A stretch of 27,410 bases of DNA from Candidatus Dadabacteria bacterium (GCA_022615255.1 JAKEHC010000021.1:1-27410); one strand, 5' to 3'; counted from the stretch's first letter, positions 16,112-25,549 are shown. The notes: a model not told the origin generated them from the letters alone. Numbers and translations: made by a program.

Positions 16112-18024
16112 AAAACCAAAAAAATTCAAAAAGAATCTCCCTTGTAAGAGGTTTAGAGAAACCGGTATGGAAAATTAGGCTTATAGGTGGATTTATTCTC
16201 ATATTTTTTGCCGCTGTTTCTTTTAAAGCTCTCGAACTGCAGGTGCTTAATAGGTCACAGGCACTCGATCTTGCTAAGAAGCAGCACTGGAAAAAACTCA
16301 CTCTACTTCCCAGGCGCGGCAAGATACTTGATTCAAAGAAAAAAGAACTCGCAGTAAACGTAGAAGCCGAGTCAATTTACATTCGTCCAAAGAATATAGC
16401 AAAACCTGATGAGTTTTCGAAGAAGCTTTCTAAATACCTAAATGTTCCTCAAAGAGAGATTTTAGGTATGCTCCTTTCAGGAAAACCATTTGTTTGGATC
16501 AAAAGGCTCGCCAAACCCGAAGTCGTTGCCGAGTTGAAAAGCGCAAAACTCGAAGGCGTAGGCTTCGTAGAAGAGCCCAAGCGGGTATATCCAAATATGT
16601 ACCTTGCAGGGCAAATTCTCGGATTTACCGATATAGATTCGAAGGGAATTGAAGGAGTTGAGTACTCTCTAGATAACCTTCTAGCAGGAACTCCAGGCAA
16701 AATAATAGTGAAAAGAGATGCACGCGGTAAAGAGATCATAAGCAACTCTCTTGTTTTTGAAGAAAGTAAATCGGGGTATAACGCCATTCTTACTATAGAT
16801 TCTCATATTCAATACATAGTCGAGAAGGAATTAAAAGAAGGAGTCGAGAATGCACAAGCAGATAAAGGGATCGCACTCCTTATGGAGTCGGAAACCGGGG
16901 CATTGCTAGCTATGGCATCTTACCCCTTTTTTGATCCAAACAAAATCGATCGGAATTCACAAGAAAACAGAAAGAACCTTCCGATGTGGTATTCGTTTGA
17001 ACCCGGTTCTACATTAAAGGCCTTTCTCGCAGCCGCAGCCCTAGAAGAAAAAAAAGTAACCTCAACTTCGAAATTTGATTGCGAAAACGGAAAAAGAAAA
17101 GTAGGCTCCTCGATTATAAATGATGTCCATCCTTATGGTATTCTTTCTGTATCTGAGATCATTAAGGTATCGAGCAATATTTGCGCTTCAAAGATAGCTG
17201 AAACACTGGGTAAGGATAAGCTGTATAAGCGCCTTAAAGACTTCGGTTTTGGAGAGAAAACGGCAATAGATCTGCCAGGAGAGTCAAATGGGAGACTTAG
17301 AAGCTCAAAGGATTGGAAACCAGTTGAGCTTGCAACGATCTCTTTCGGTCAGGGAATCTCCGTTACCGCTCTCCAGCTTGCAACCGCGCTTTCTGTTATT
17401 GCGAATGGTGGATATCTCATGAAGCCATATATAGTTGAAAAAATAACGGACTTAGATGGTAGAGTTATTAAAGAAAGGAAACCTGAGGTAATAAGAACAG
17501 TTCTATCGTATGATACGGCCAAGGAGGTTACAAAAATTTTAGAAGGTGTAATGACTAAGGGCGGCACTGGGGGAAAAGCCTCGATCGAAGGCTACAGCAG
17601 TGCAGGAAAAACAGGAACAGCCCAGGTCCCAAATCCTGCGACCGGAGGCTATTACTCCGATAGACATGTTGCTTCTTTTATCGGTTTTGCTCCTGCAGAC
17701 AATCCTAAGATGACCCTTGTCGTAGTCGTCGAAAGCCCAAAGACAAGCCCATATGGGGGAGTAGTAGCAGCACCTATATTTAAGGGGATTATGGAAAAGG
17801 TGCTTTTCTATCTTGGAGTCCCACCTAGAAAGACCTTTGCCGAATCAAAGTTGATGCCAAATCTAATAGGCATGAGTTCAAGGGACGTCCTTAGATGGTC
17901 GGAAAAAGAGGGTATAGAAATAAAGCTCAAAGGGAGCGGAAGCGTAGTTTATCAAAAACCACAGGAGGGAGAGAGAATAAAAGAAGACACAGTTTGCTTG
18001 ATAGAGTTAAGGCAGACAATATGA
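16108..18024 (+). CDS. ftsI: Septal peptidoglycan transpeptidase FtsI (PBP3) with a C-terminal PASTA domain
   Basis: This 638-residue class B penicillin-binding protein crosslinks septal peptidoglycan in the periplasm. In order it has a transmembrane helix (about 23-41), the pedestal/dimerisation region (70-215, with RRGKILDS), and a transpeptidase domain with all three active-site motifs: Ser301-T-L-Lys304, Ser355-S-Asn357 and Lys501-Thr-Gly. A PASTA domain (about 582-636, MPNLIGMSSRDVL) follows; it is absent from E. coli FtsI but found in many other FtsI/SpoVD proteins. The start is GTG, overlapping the ftsL stop (GTGA) and preceded by GGGGAG. The stop overlaps murE (ATGA). It should pair with FtsW encoded further down. 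Confidence 0.95.
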   Translation: MKNQKNSKRISLVRGLEKPVWKIRLIGGFILIFFAAVSFKALELQVLNRSQALDLAKKQHWKKLTLLPRRGKILDSKKKELAVNVEAESIYIRPKNIAKPDEFSKKLSKYLNVPQREILGMLLSGKPFVWIKRLAKPEVVAELKSAKLEGVGFVEEPKRVYPNMYLAGQILGFTDIDSKGIEGVEYSLDNLLAGTPGKIIVKRDARGKEIISNSLVFEESKSGYNAILTIDSHIQYIVEKELKEGVENAQADKGIALLMESETGALLAMASYPFFDPNKIDRNSQENRKNLPMWYSFEPGSTLKAFLAAAALEEKKVTSTSKFDCENGKRKVGSSIINDVHPYGILSVSEIIKVSSNICASKIAETLGKDKLYKRLKDFGFGEKTAIDLPGESNGRLRSSKDWKPVELATISFGQGISVTALQLATALSVIANGGYLMKPYIVEKITDLDGRVIKERKPEVIRTVLSYDTAKEVTKILEGVMTKGGTGGKASIEGYSSAGKTGTAQVPNPATGGYYSDRHVASFIGFAPADNPKMTLVVVVESPKTSPYGGVVAAPIFKGIMEKVLFYLGVPPRKTFAESKLMPNLIGMSSRDVLRWSEKEGIEIKLKGSGSVVYQKPQEGERIKEDTVCLIELRQTI

Positions 18025-19526
18025 TTTTGAGAGATTTAACAAGAGAACTAGAAATTAAAAAAGCCCCTTGCCGAAATGATGTAGAGATATTAGGAATCTC
18101 CTACGACTCAAATAATATCCGTGATGGATTTCTTTTCGCCGCTATAAAAGGGGAAAAAACTGATGGGCATAAATACGTCGAGCCCGCCTTAAAGAATGGA
18201 GCAATTGCGTTACTCCTAGAAGACATTCCAAGAAACGCTCCCAACAATGTGGCAATTATCCAAGTGGAAGACACAAAATCAGCACTTGCTAAGGTGTCAG
18301 CAACCTTTTATCGGCATCCAACAAAGGAACTCACACTTGTAGGTATCACAGGAACAAACGGAAAAACAACTATTACCTATCTTCTTGAATCAATCTGGCA
18401 GAATATGGGTAAGAACACCGGGATTGTTGGCACTGTTGAATACAGGTATTTAGGAAATAGAATACCCTCTCCGATGACAACACCTGAATCGTCAGATTTA
18501 ATGAAATTGTTTAGAGATATGCGAAGTTCCGGAGTTGAATATGCTGCTATCGAGGTTTCTTCACACGCCTTAGACAGAAAGAGGGTTTCAGAGTGCCATT
18601 TCGACGCCGCTGTATTTACGAACTTAACTCAAGACCATCTTGACTATCATGGAACGCTTGAAAACTACTTAGCGGCTAAGAAAAAACTGTTCTCCGAGGT
18701 CCTTAAGCAAAGCGAGAAAAGAGAAAAATTTTCGATAATAAACATTGACGACCCGCATGGAAGAGAAATCGCAAAGGATTCCGAGGGTAGGATAATCTAC
18801 TATTCCAGCAACAAAAGAGGCGAAGGAGTTTACGTAGAAAAAGCTTCTATTAACCTGGAAGGGATTCATGCCCTCTTAGGCACACCATGGGGTAATATTG
18901 AGGTCAGTTCAAAGCTCTTTGGCAAACACAATCTTTATAATATACTTGCCGCTGTTGCTGTAGGTCTAAGTCTTGGTGCTTCGATTGAAAATGTAGAAAG
19001 CGGAATTTCAAACGTCACATCTGTTCCAGGCAGGCTTGATAAGGTAGAAAATCTTTATGGAATAAACGTTCTTATAGACTACGCACATACGCCAGATGCG
19101 CTGAGAAACGTTCTAATGGCTGTAAGGCCCTTTACCAATAAGAGGCTTATTCTTATATTCGGTTGCGGCGGCGATAGAGACCATATAAAAAGACCAATAA
19201 TGGGAAAGATAGGAAGGGAGCTATCAGATATTCTAATAGTCACCTCCGACAATCCTCGAACAGAACCGCCCGAACTCATTATGGATGAAATTGAAAAGGG
19301 TGTACACAATATAAACTTCGACAAAAAAACGTACTTTCGAATCTCCGATAGGAGTGAAGCAATAAGAAAAGGAATCGAGATTGCAACTAGGGGTGATACT
19401 ATTCTCATTGCAGGAAAAGGACACGAAACATATCAAATTTTGGGAGCCAAAAGAATTCCCTTCGACGATAAGGAAATAGCAGGAAATATTTTACTGGAGA
19501 TAAAAGATAAGGAATGCTTGAACTAA
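18021..19526 (+). CDS. murE: UDP-N-acetylmuramoyl-L-alanyl-D-glutamate--2,6-diaminopimelate ligase
   Basis: This 501-residue cytoplasmic Mur ligase adds the third stem-peptide residue. The ATP-binding loop GITGTNGKTT lies at 108-117. The domain-3 motif DNPRTEPP (410-417) contains DNPR, the hallmark of meso-diaminopimelate specificity. Lys220 (YLAAKKKLF) is in the position of the carbamylated lysine. The frame is open further upstream to 17895, but that extension lies inside the ftsI PASTA region. I take the ATG at 18021, which overlaps the ftsI stop as ATGA and gives the normal length. The 3' end overlaps murF by 13 bp. Confidence 0.95.
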   Translation: MILRDLTRELEIKKAPCRNDVEILGISYDSNNIRDGFLFAAIKGEKTDGHKYVEPALKNGAIALLLEDIPRNAPNNVAIIQVEDTKSALAKVSATFYRHPTKELTLVGITGTNGKTTITYLLESIWQNMGKNTGIVGTVEYRYLGNRIPSPMTTPESSDLMKLFRDMRSSGVEYAAIEVSSHALDRKRVSECHFDAAVFTNLTQDHLDYHGTLENYLAAKKKLFSEVLKQSEKREKFSIINIDDPHGREIAKDSEGRIIYYSSNKRGEGVYVEKASINLEGIHALLGTPWGNIEVSSKLFGKHNLYNILAAVAVGLSLGASIENVESGISNVTSVPGRLDKVENLYGINVLIDYAHTPDALRNVLMAVRPFTNKRLILIFGCGGDRDHIKRPIMGKIGRELSDILIVTSDNPRTEPPELIMDEIEKGVHNINFDKKTYFRISDRSEAIRKGIEIATRGDTILIAGKGHETYQILGAKRIPFDDKEIAGNILLEIKDKECLN

Positions 19527-20884
19527 GCCTTGTTTTAAGTTCGTTAAATGGAATCCTGATTTCTAAAGTGGAAGAGGCAACCTTCTCCGGTGTTTCTACA
19601 GACTCGCGCAGAATAAGGCAGGACGAGCTTTTTTTCGCTCTAAGTGGAAGCAATTTTGACGGACATGATTTTGTTATGGATGCACTTGATAAGGGTGCAA
19701 AAGGAGCAGTTATTGAAAGGCCTCTTTTCTCCACACCGAATGGCAAGATCCTGATTAAGGTTCCTTCCACACTAAGATCCTTAGGTGACCTAGCCTCAAC
19801 ATGGAGAAAGCGTTTTAAAAATTTAAAGCTCGCTGCAATTACTGGCTCGAACGGAAAAACAACAACAAAAGAGATGGCATCAAGCATCCTTTCACTTAGA
19901 TTCTCAGTGCTCAAAAACTCAGGAAATCTGAACAACCTAATTGGTCTTCCACTCACCCTTTTGAAACTCAGAGAAGACCACGATGCAGCAGTAGTCGAGC
20001 TCGGAACGAACGACTTCGGCGAGATAAGAAGGCTTTCGGAGATATCGCTTCCGGATATCGGAGCAATTACTAATATCGGAAGAGCACATCTTGAAAAGCT
20101 TGGAGGGATAGAGGGCGTTTCTAAAGCAAAGGGGGAACTAGTTGAAGGATTTACAGAACATAACACGTTCATAATGAATATGAACGACTCATGGGTCCAA
20201 AAAATTGGCGAGACTATAAAATGCCATAAGATCACGTTTGGAATAAACACCCCTAAAACTCATATCTCAGCAAAAGATATTGAAACCGTAGAGTTTTCCT
20301 CAGTCAGATTTAAGATTACAGTGGAAGGAGAGGAATTACCTATAAGAATAAGAGGCATAGGACTTCATAACGTTATGAATGCCCTATGTGCTTCTGGAAT
20401 TGCTCTCGCTTTTGGATGTAATGCGGATGAGATTCAGGCAGGGCTTGAAAGATTCATACCCGCTTATATGAGGCTTGAGGTTATGGACACGCCCCTCGGG
20501 CTTAGAATTATAAATGATACATATAACTCCAATCCTGAGTCTATGAGAAGCGGTGTAGAAGAGCTTGTAAGATTAAAAGGAAGTGGAAGAGCAATAGCGG
20601 TGCTTGGCGATATGCTTGAGCTTGGAACTGCGAGTGAAACTGAGCATAGAAGCCTCGGTGAGTTTCTTCTTGTATCCAAGGTGGATTTCGTTATAACTTT
20701 TGGCAAATACGGGAAGCATACTTTAGAAGGACTAGGCGGAAGAGTTAGAGGTATATTAGCAGAAACCCATGAAGAAGCGGCGGTTGTTTTAACCAGCTTT
20801 GCAAAAGAAGGAGACCTAGCATTAATAAAAGGCTCCCGCGGGATGCAGATGGAAAACGTAATAAAGAGGCTTTTTAAGGAGTAG
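19514..20884 (+). CDS. murF: UDP-N-acetylmuramoyl-tripeptide--D-alanyl-D-alanine ligase
   Basis: This 456-residue cytoplasmic ligase adds D-Ala-D-Ala to complete the UDP-MurNAc-pentapeptide. The N-terminal substrate domain has GVSTDSRRI (26-34). The ATP loop ITGSNGKTTTKEM is near 109-121. The central domain has NIGRAHLEKLGG, and the C-terminal domain has NDTYNSNPESM, a motif characteristic of MurF. The gene starts inside the last codons of murE (13-bp overlap), suggesting translational coupling. An AAGGAG near its end serves mraY. Confidence 0.95.
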   Translation: MLELSLVLSSLNGILISKVEEATFSGVSTDSRRIRQDELFFALSGSNFDGHDFVMDALDKGAKGAVIERPLFSTPNGKILIKVPSTLRSLGDLASTWRKRFKNLKLAAITGSNGKTTTKEMASSILSLRFSVLKNSGNLNNLIGLPLTLLKLREDHDAAVVELGTNDFGEIRRLSEISLPDIGAITNIGRAHLEKLGGIEGVSKAKGELVEGFTEHNTFIMNMNDSWVQKIGETIKCHKITFGINTPKTHISAKDIETVEFSSVRFKITVEGEELPIRIRGIGLHNVMNALCASGIALAFGCNADEIQAGLERFIPAYMRLEVMDTPLGLRIINDTYNSNPESMRSGVEELVRLKGSGRAIAVLGDMLELGTASETEHRSLGEFLLVSKVDFVITFGKYGKHTLEGLGGRVRGILAETHEEAAVVLTSFAKEGDLALIKGSRGMQMENVIKRLFKE

Positions 20885-20890
20885 CTCACT

Positions 20891-22000
20891 GTGCTTTACC
20901 TACTTTATTTGCTGAAAGAAGACTTTTTATTTTTCAATGTATTTAAATACATCACCTTTCGCTCATTTGGAGCAGGTGTAACTGCCTTTTTGCTAAGTAT
21001 TATACTAGGAAAGTTGCTAATAAAAATTCTTGTTAAGATGCGCCTTAGAGAAAATATACGCGCAGACGGACCTATCGGTCACCAATCCAAAGTCGGTACC
21101 CCAACTATGGGTGGAGCGTTTATTGTTATAGCACTACTAGTTTCGACCCTACTTTGGGTAAATCTAACGGTAGAGCCAGTATGGGTCGTACTTCTTTTTA
21201 CGCTCGGTTATGGACTTATCGGGCTTACGGACGACATGCTAAAACTGAAACGACGGAAGGGTATGCGGGCAAAGGTCAAATTCTCGTGCCAGGTTCTTCT
21301 AGGTATGATACTAATTTTACTTCTTCTACACTTAGAAAAGAGGTTTACAATGTCGCTTAGAGTTGATCAGATCTCTAGCTTTCCATTTACATCTGTGATG
21401 TTTCCTTTTTTTAAAAAAGCGATTTTTAATTTAGGCTGGTTCTATGTACCGTTTGCGATCCTTGTCGTCGTTGGAACATCAAACGCAGTAAACCTTACTG
21501 ACGGACTTGATGGACTGGCTATCGGCTCCATGACAATCGTAACTGCTACTTACATAGTGTTTGCATATCTTTCGGGCAACCTGGAATTTTCCAGGTATCT
21601 TCAGATTCCATATATAGCCGGAAGCGGAGAATTATCAGTCTTTCTTGCCGCTGTTGGCGGGGCATGTCTAGGATTTCTTTGGTACAATTCCTATCCAGCC
21701 CAGGTATTTATGGGCGATGTCGGCTCCCTTGCACTTGGTGCCGCCATAGGCTCAGTTGCATTAATAATCAAACAGGAAATCCTTCTTATTTTAGTTGGCG
21801 GTCTATTTGTATCAGAGGCTTTTTCCGTAATAATTCAGGTTGTCTCATTTAAACTTACTGGAAAGAGGGTTTTCCGCATGGCTCCGCTTCATCATCACTT
21901 CGAGCTACACGGTTGGTCTGAATCGAAGGTAGTTATTCGATTCTGGATAGTATCTATAGTGCTTTCACTGATTGCGCTGTCCACATTAAAGCTCAGGTAG
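20891..22000 (+). CDS. mraY: Phospho-N-acetylmuramoyl-pentapeptide-transferase MraY
   Basis: This 369-residue polytopic inner-membrane enzyme transfers phospho-MurNAc-pentapeptide to undecaprenyl phosphate, making lipid I. Family motifs are complete: DGPIGHQSKVGTPTMGG (cytoplasmic loop), GLTDDMLKLKRRK with the DD pair, NLTDGLDGLA, FMGDVGSLALG and the PLHHHFELHGW segment near the C-terminus with the HHH motif. The start is GTG, supported by AAGGAG about 8 bases upstream at the end of murF. The sequence just upstream of the first clear helix (FGAGVTAFLLSIILG) is typical. A small hairpin overlaps the stop codon. Confidence 0.96.
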   Translation: MLYLLYLLKEDFLFFNVFKYITFRSFGAGVTAFLLSIILGKLLIKILVKMRLRENIRADGPIGHQSKVGTPTMGGAFIVIALLVSTLLWVNLTVEPVWVVLLFTLGYGLIGLTDDMLKLKRRKGMRAKVKFSCQVLLGMILILLLLHLEKRFTMSLRVDQISSFPFTSVMFPFFKKAIFNLGWFYVPFAILVVVGTSNAVNLTDGLDGLAIGSMTIVTATYIVFAYLSGNLEFSRYLQIPYIAGSGELSVFLAAVGGACLGFLWYNSYPAQVFMGDVGSLALGAAIGSVALIIKQEILLILVGGLFVSEAFSVIIQVVSFKLTGKRVFRMAPLHHHFELHGWSESKVVIRFWIVSIVLSLIALSTLKLR

Positions 22001-22004
22001 CTTT
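21988..22004 (+). terminator. Small hairpin at the mraY stop, possible attenuator
   Basis: AAAGCT (21988-21993) pairs with AGCTTT (21999-22004) around a 5-nt loop and is followed by TATTTG. The stem includes the mraY stop codon. It opens the only real gap (57 bp) in the dcw cluster. The stem is short and weak, so partial attenuation or mRNA processing is more likely than full termination. Chance is also possible. Confidence 0.28.
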
Positions 22005-22057
22005 TATTTGCTATGGTTTGATTAATTAAACCTCTGCATATCTATTTAGAGGCCCAA

Positions 22058-23386
22058 ATGAACCTTAGTGGCAAGAAAATACTTGTAGTTGGATTAGGAA
22101 AAACTGGAGTCGAAACGGTTAGATTCCTTCTTAAAAAGGGTGCTTTGGTAGATGCAAGCGATATCACTCCATTTGAAAAACTTCCAAGCATAGTGACTGA
22201 ACTAAAGGGAATGGGGGTGAACATAGAAGCCGGAGAGCACAGGCTAGAAACCTTCCTTCGGGCTGATATGATAGTTCTAAGCCCAGGTGCTCCATTTGGG
22301 CTAAACTCAGTCAAGGAAGCGATAAATAAAGGAGTAGAAGTAATAAGCGAGATCGAGCTTGCATCAAGATTTATTAAAAAACCGATGATTGGTGTTACAG
22401 GCTCAAACGGAAAAACCACAACCTCAACCCTTATCGCTCGAATTTTAGAAGGAACAGGTAAAAGGATTTTTCTCGGTGCGAATATAGGGACTCCTCTAAT
22501 TCAAATCGCTGATAGGGACGACTGCTACGACTTTTTAGTATTGGAATTAAGCAGTTTTCAGCTTCAGGGCACCCATACTTTTAAACCATTTATCGGGATG
22601 ATTCTCAATATTTCCCCTAATCACCTAGACCATCACGAAAACATCGGTGAATATATAGAATCCAAAATGAGGCTCTTTTCAAATCAAACCTACTCCGAAT
22701 GGGCTATATATAATGCCGATGACAGTCTAATAAAAGAAAATTTATTAAGAATTAGGTCGAAGAAAATCCCATTTGGAGAAACCCCGCTTGAGAGAGGAGT
22801 ATACTTCGATGGAGTTAATGTAAGGTTTAGAGACGAATCGTATGACTTAACGAAGATGAAGCTCATGGGCAAACACAATATAGAAAACGCAATGGCTTCG
22901 ATTGCATGCACAAGAATACTAGAATGTGATCCGAAATTGATTCAGAAGACAATAGTAAATTTTGAGCCCCTTCCGCATAGAATTGAGTTTATCCGAGAGC
23001 TTAGAGGTGTAAGATTTTATAACGACTCAAAATCAACAAGTCCTGGGGCAACCCTTAGGGCCCTTGAGAGCTTCTCATCTCCCATCATTCTTATAGCGGG
23101 GGGAAAGGATAAAGGCGGAGGTTACGAAGTCCTAAGGGAAACACTCCGAAATAGGGTTAAACTCCTCGTTCTCTTTGGTGAATCAAAATTCAGAATCGAA
23201 AAGGAGCTTGGTAAGGAGGTCAAAACAGTTCTAGCCTCTTCTGTCGATGAAGCAACGGAGAAGGCGTTCACGGATTCTGAGAAAGGGGATACTGTTCTCT
23301 TCTCACCGGCTTGCTCGAGCTTTGACATGTTTACCTCTTATGAAGAAAGAGGAAGGAGATTCAAGGAAATTGTTCAAAATTTTTGA
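22058..23386 (+). CDS. murD: UDP-N-acetylmuramoyl-L-alanine--D-glutamate ligase
   Basis: This 442-residue cytoplasmic ligase adds D-glutamate as the second stem-peptide residue. The N-terminal Rossmann-like domain starts KKILVVGLGKTGVET. The ATP loop is GVTGSNGKTTT (112-122). LELSSFQL, NISPNHLDHH and the domain-3 segment FYNDSKSTSPGAT, with AGGKDKGGGYE after it, are all MurD hallmarks. The ATG has TAGAGG about 6 bases upstream. It is the only gene in the cluster separated from its neighbour by more than a few bases. Its 3' end overlaps ftsW. Confidence 0.95.
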   Translation: MNLSGKKILVVGLGKTGVETVRFLLKKGALVDASDITPFEKLPSIVTELKGMGVNIEAGEHRLETFLRADMIVLSPGAPFGLNSVKEAINKGVEVISEIELASRFIKKPMIGVTGSNGKTTTSTLIARILEGTGKRIFLGANIGTPLIQIADRDDCYDFLVLELSSFQLQGTHTFKPFIGMILNISPNHLDHHENIGEYIESKMRLFSNQTYSEWAIYNADDSLIKENLLRIRSKKIPFGETPLERGVYFDGVNVRFRDESYDLTKMKLMGKHNIENAMASIACTRILECDPKLIQKTIVNFEPLPHRIEFIRELRGVRFYNDSKSTSPGATLRALESFSSPIILIAGGKDKGGGYEVLRETLRNRVKLLVLFGESKFRIEKELGKEVKTVLASSVDEATEKAFTDSEKGDTVLFSPACSSFDMFTSYEERGRRFKEIVQNF

Positions 23387-24482
23387 GCCTCAAGGAAAAG
23401 GATACGACTGGGGAATCATTGCAGCAGTGATATTTCTCTCAGCGATGGGGGTGCTGATGGTATACAGCACAAGTTCGGTATTTGCCTTAGAGAAATTCGG
23501 GGATTCAACATATTTCCTTAAACGTCACGCTATATTCCTCAGTATTGGGTTTGCATCTATGGTTATGTTGATGAAGCTTAATTACAGCTTCTTACGAGGA
23601 CTCGTTTATCCCGCCTATTTAATTGGCTTAGTTATACTTGCCTTAGTACTTATCCCCGGAATAAGCAGGGACATAGGTGGAGCGAGAAGATGGATAAATC
23701 TAGGCATGTGGAGCTTTCAACCCGCAGAGATAGCAAAATTTCTTTTGATCTTTTATCTGTCATACTCACTCATGAAGAAAAAAGAGAAGATGGATACATT
23801 TCTTATCGGATTTGTCTCTCATCTAATAATAGCAGGTGCATATATAGCTCTAATTCTTCTTGAGCCAGACTTTGGAATGTCTGCAATACTCCTTGTTGTG
23901 CTTTTCGGAATGCTTTTTATTGGTGGCGTGAATATTAAATATTTAGCCGTTTCCTCATTTATTGCTGTTATATTTCTAGTACTAGCTGTGATGACCGAAG
24001 ACTATAGGATGAGCCGCGTAATCACGTTTTTAAATCCATGGAAAGACCCGCTTGGCTCCGGTTATCAAGCAGTGCAATCTTTTACGGCATTTGGTCTCGG
24101 TGGAATCCAAGGGACAGGTCTAGGCGATAGTACCCAGAAACTCCTATTTCTTCCAGAGGCACATACAGATTTTATATTTTCAATAATCGGGGAGGAGCTA
24201 GGTTTTATAGGTGTGTTACTAATAGTAATAGGGTTCGGGTTTCTAATGGTAAGGGGATTAAAGGTAGCTGTTAGAGCGCCCGATCTTTTCGGCTGTTACC
24301 TCGTTTTTGGTTGTATTATGCTTGTAACACTGCAGGCAGGGGTAAATATGGCCGTTGCGGTTGGATTATTTCCCACAAAAGGGCTAACGCTGCCCTTTAT
24401 CAGTTACGGCGGAACTTCGCTTGTAAGCAGCCTCGCGGCTATGGGAGTAGTGCTTAGCGTTTCAAAAGCGGGGACAAAATGA
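23340..24482 (+). CDS. ftsW: Septal peptidoglycan glycosyltransferase FtsW
   Basis: This SEDS-family polytopic membrane protein of about 380 residues polymerises lipid II at the septum together with FtsI. Motifs include VYSTSS in the first helix, GGARRWINLG, FQPAEIAKF, the GYQAVQSFTAFGLGGIQGTGLG segment, LPEAHTDFIFSIIGEELGF and the C-terminal PFISYGGTSLVSS. The frame is open to 23247, but that region is basic sequence out of frame inside murD. I take the ATG at 23340 (47-bp overlap with murD). A TTG at 23370 is a real alternative, because GGAAGGAG lies about 11 bases before it while nothing precedes the ATG. The stop overlaps murG as ATGA. Confidence 0.94.
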   Translation: MKKEEGDSRKLFKIFEPQGKGYDWGIIAAVIFLSAMGVLMVYSTSSVFALEKFGDSTYFLKRHAIFLSIGFASMVMLMKLNYSFLRGLVYPAYLIGLVILALVLIPGISRDIGGARRWINLGMWSFQPAEIAKFLLIFYLSYSLMKKKEKMDTFLIGFVSHLIIAGAYIALILLEPDFGMSAILLVVLFGMLFIGGVNIKYLAVSSFIAVIFLVLAVMTEDYRMSRVITFLNPWKDPLGSGYQAVQSFTAFGLGGIQGTGLGDSTQKLLFLPEAHTDFIFSIIGEELGFIGVLLIVIGFGFLMVRGLKVAVRAPDLFGCYLVFGCIMLVTLQAGVNMAVAVGLFPTKGLTLPFISYGGTSLVSSLAAMGVVLSVSKAGTK

Positions 24483-25549
24483 AGGTGATAATCGCAGGAG
24501 GGGGCACAGGAGGACACGTATTTCCAGCAATCTCAATAGCGGAGGAGATTTTAAAACGGAATGCGGAAAACAAGGTCCTCTTTGTGGGTACGGAAAAGGG
24601 TTTAGAAAGAAAGCTGCTTTCAAAAAGAGATTATCCTATTGAGTTTATCAGCTCCCGGGGAATAAAGGGGAAAGGGTTTATAGAGAGCTTCAGAAGTATT
24701 GCCTCGGCTTTAAAAGGCCTTCTTGATTCTTTGAGAATCCTGAAGAGATATAAACCAGATTTAGTTCTTGGTGTAGGTGGTTATGTTTCGGGCCCGGTAG
24801 TTCTTGCCGCATCCCTTCTTTCAATACCAACAGCCATATGCGAACAGAATTCAGTTCCAGGCATTACAAACAGGGTACTAAGTAGATTCGTGAAAAGGGT
24901 GTTTGCTTCATTCGAAGATAACGTCAGGTTTTTTCCACAAAAAAAAACTATAGTAGTTGGTAACCCTGTAAGAAATAAAATTCTGATAAATAAGGAATAT
25001 AGCCAAGAACAAAATGGTTTTACTATTCTTGTTTTCGGCGGAAGTCAAGGTTCCCATAAACTCAATCTCATAGTTCCAAGGGCTTTTGGAACGCTTCGTA
25101 GAAACGACGTCTTTTTAATTCACCAGACAGGTGAAGAGGACCTTGAGGATGTAAAAAGGGCTTATGAATGGTATGAGGTTCCGGCAGATGTTTTACCCTT
25201 CATAGAAGACATAGGAGCGGTATACAAGTCTGCCAACCTGGTGATTGGAAGAGCCGGGGCAGGAACCGTCGCTGAAATTACCGCCCTAGGAAAACCGGCA
25301 ATACTTGTGCCCTACCCCTTTGCAACATACAATCACCAACTAGAAAATGCCAAGGTGCTTGAAAAAGCTGGAGCGGCTATTCTTATTGAGGAAAAAGACG
25401 CAGCTCCCGAACGGCTTTCTGATATCTTAAAAGACTTACTCAATAAAGATAAACTTAAAGAAATGGGCCATAGGGCAAAGATTCTTGGCAAGCCCTATGC
25501 GGCACAAAGGATAGTTGACGAGATCGACAGACTTACCGGAGTTAGCTAA
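24479..25549 (+). CDS. murG: UDP-N-acetylglucosamine--undecaprenyl-pyrophosphoryl-MurNAc-pentapeptide GlcNAc transferase MurG
   Basis: This 356-residue peripheral membrane glycosyltransferase (GT28, GT-B fold) converts lipid I to lipid II on the cytoplasmic face. The N-terminal glycine-rich loop GGGTGGHVFP lies at 7-16. LGVGGYVSGPV and CEQNSVPGITNRVLS follow. The second domain has GGSQGSHKLN and the donor-binding GRAGAGTVAEITALGKPAILVPYP stretch, then NHQLENAKVL. Length is normal. The ATG overlaps the ftsW stop, and the TAA shares one base with the murC ATG. Confidence 0.96.
   Translation: MKVIIAGGGTGGHVFPAISIAEEILKRNAENKVLFVGTEKGLERKLLSKRDYPIEFISSRGIKGKGFIESFRSIASALKGLLDSLRILKRYKPDLVLGVGGYVSGPVVLAASLLSIPTAICEQNSVPGITNRVLSRFVKRVFASFEDNVRFFPQKKTIVVGNPVRNKILINKEYSQEQNGFTILVFGGSQGSHKLNLIVPRAFGTLRRNDVFLIHQTGEEDLEDVKRAYEWYEVPADVLPFIEDIGAVYKSANLVIGRAGAGTVAEITALGKPAILVPYPFATYNHQLENAKVLEKAGAAILIEEKDAAPERLSDILKDLLNKDKLKEMGHRAKILGKPYAAQRIVDEIDRLTGVS

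Noticed and set aside
19405..20250. 281-codon open frame antisense to murE/murF
   Set aside because: It lies wholly across two well-supported Mur ligase genes, is serine/proline-rich low-complexity sequence typical of antisense shadows, and has no recognisable domain.
23247..23339. Upstream extension of ftsW to 23247
   Set aside because: The extra residues are arginine-rich sequence out of frame within murD, unlike any FtsW N-terminus.
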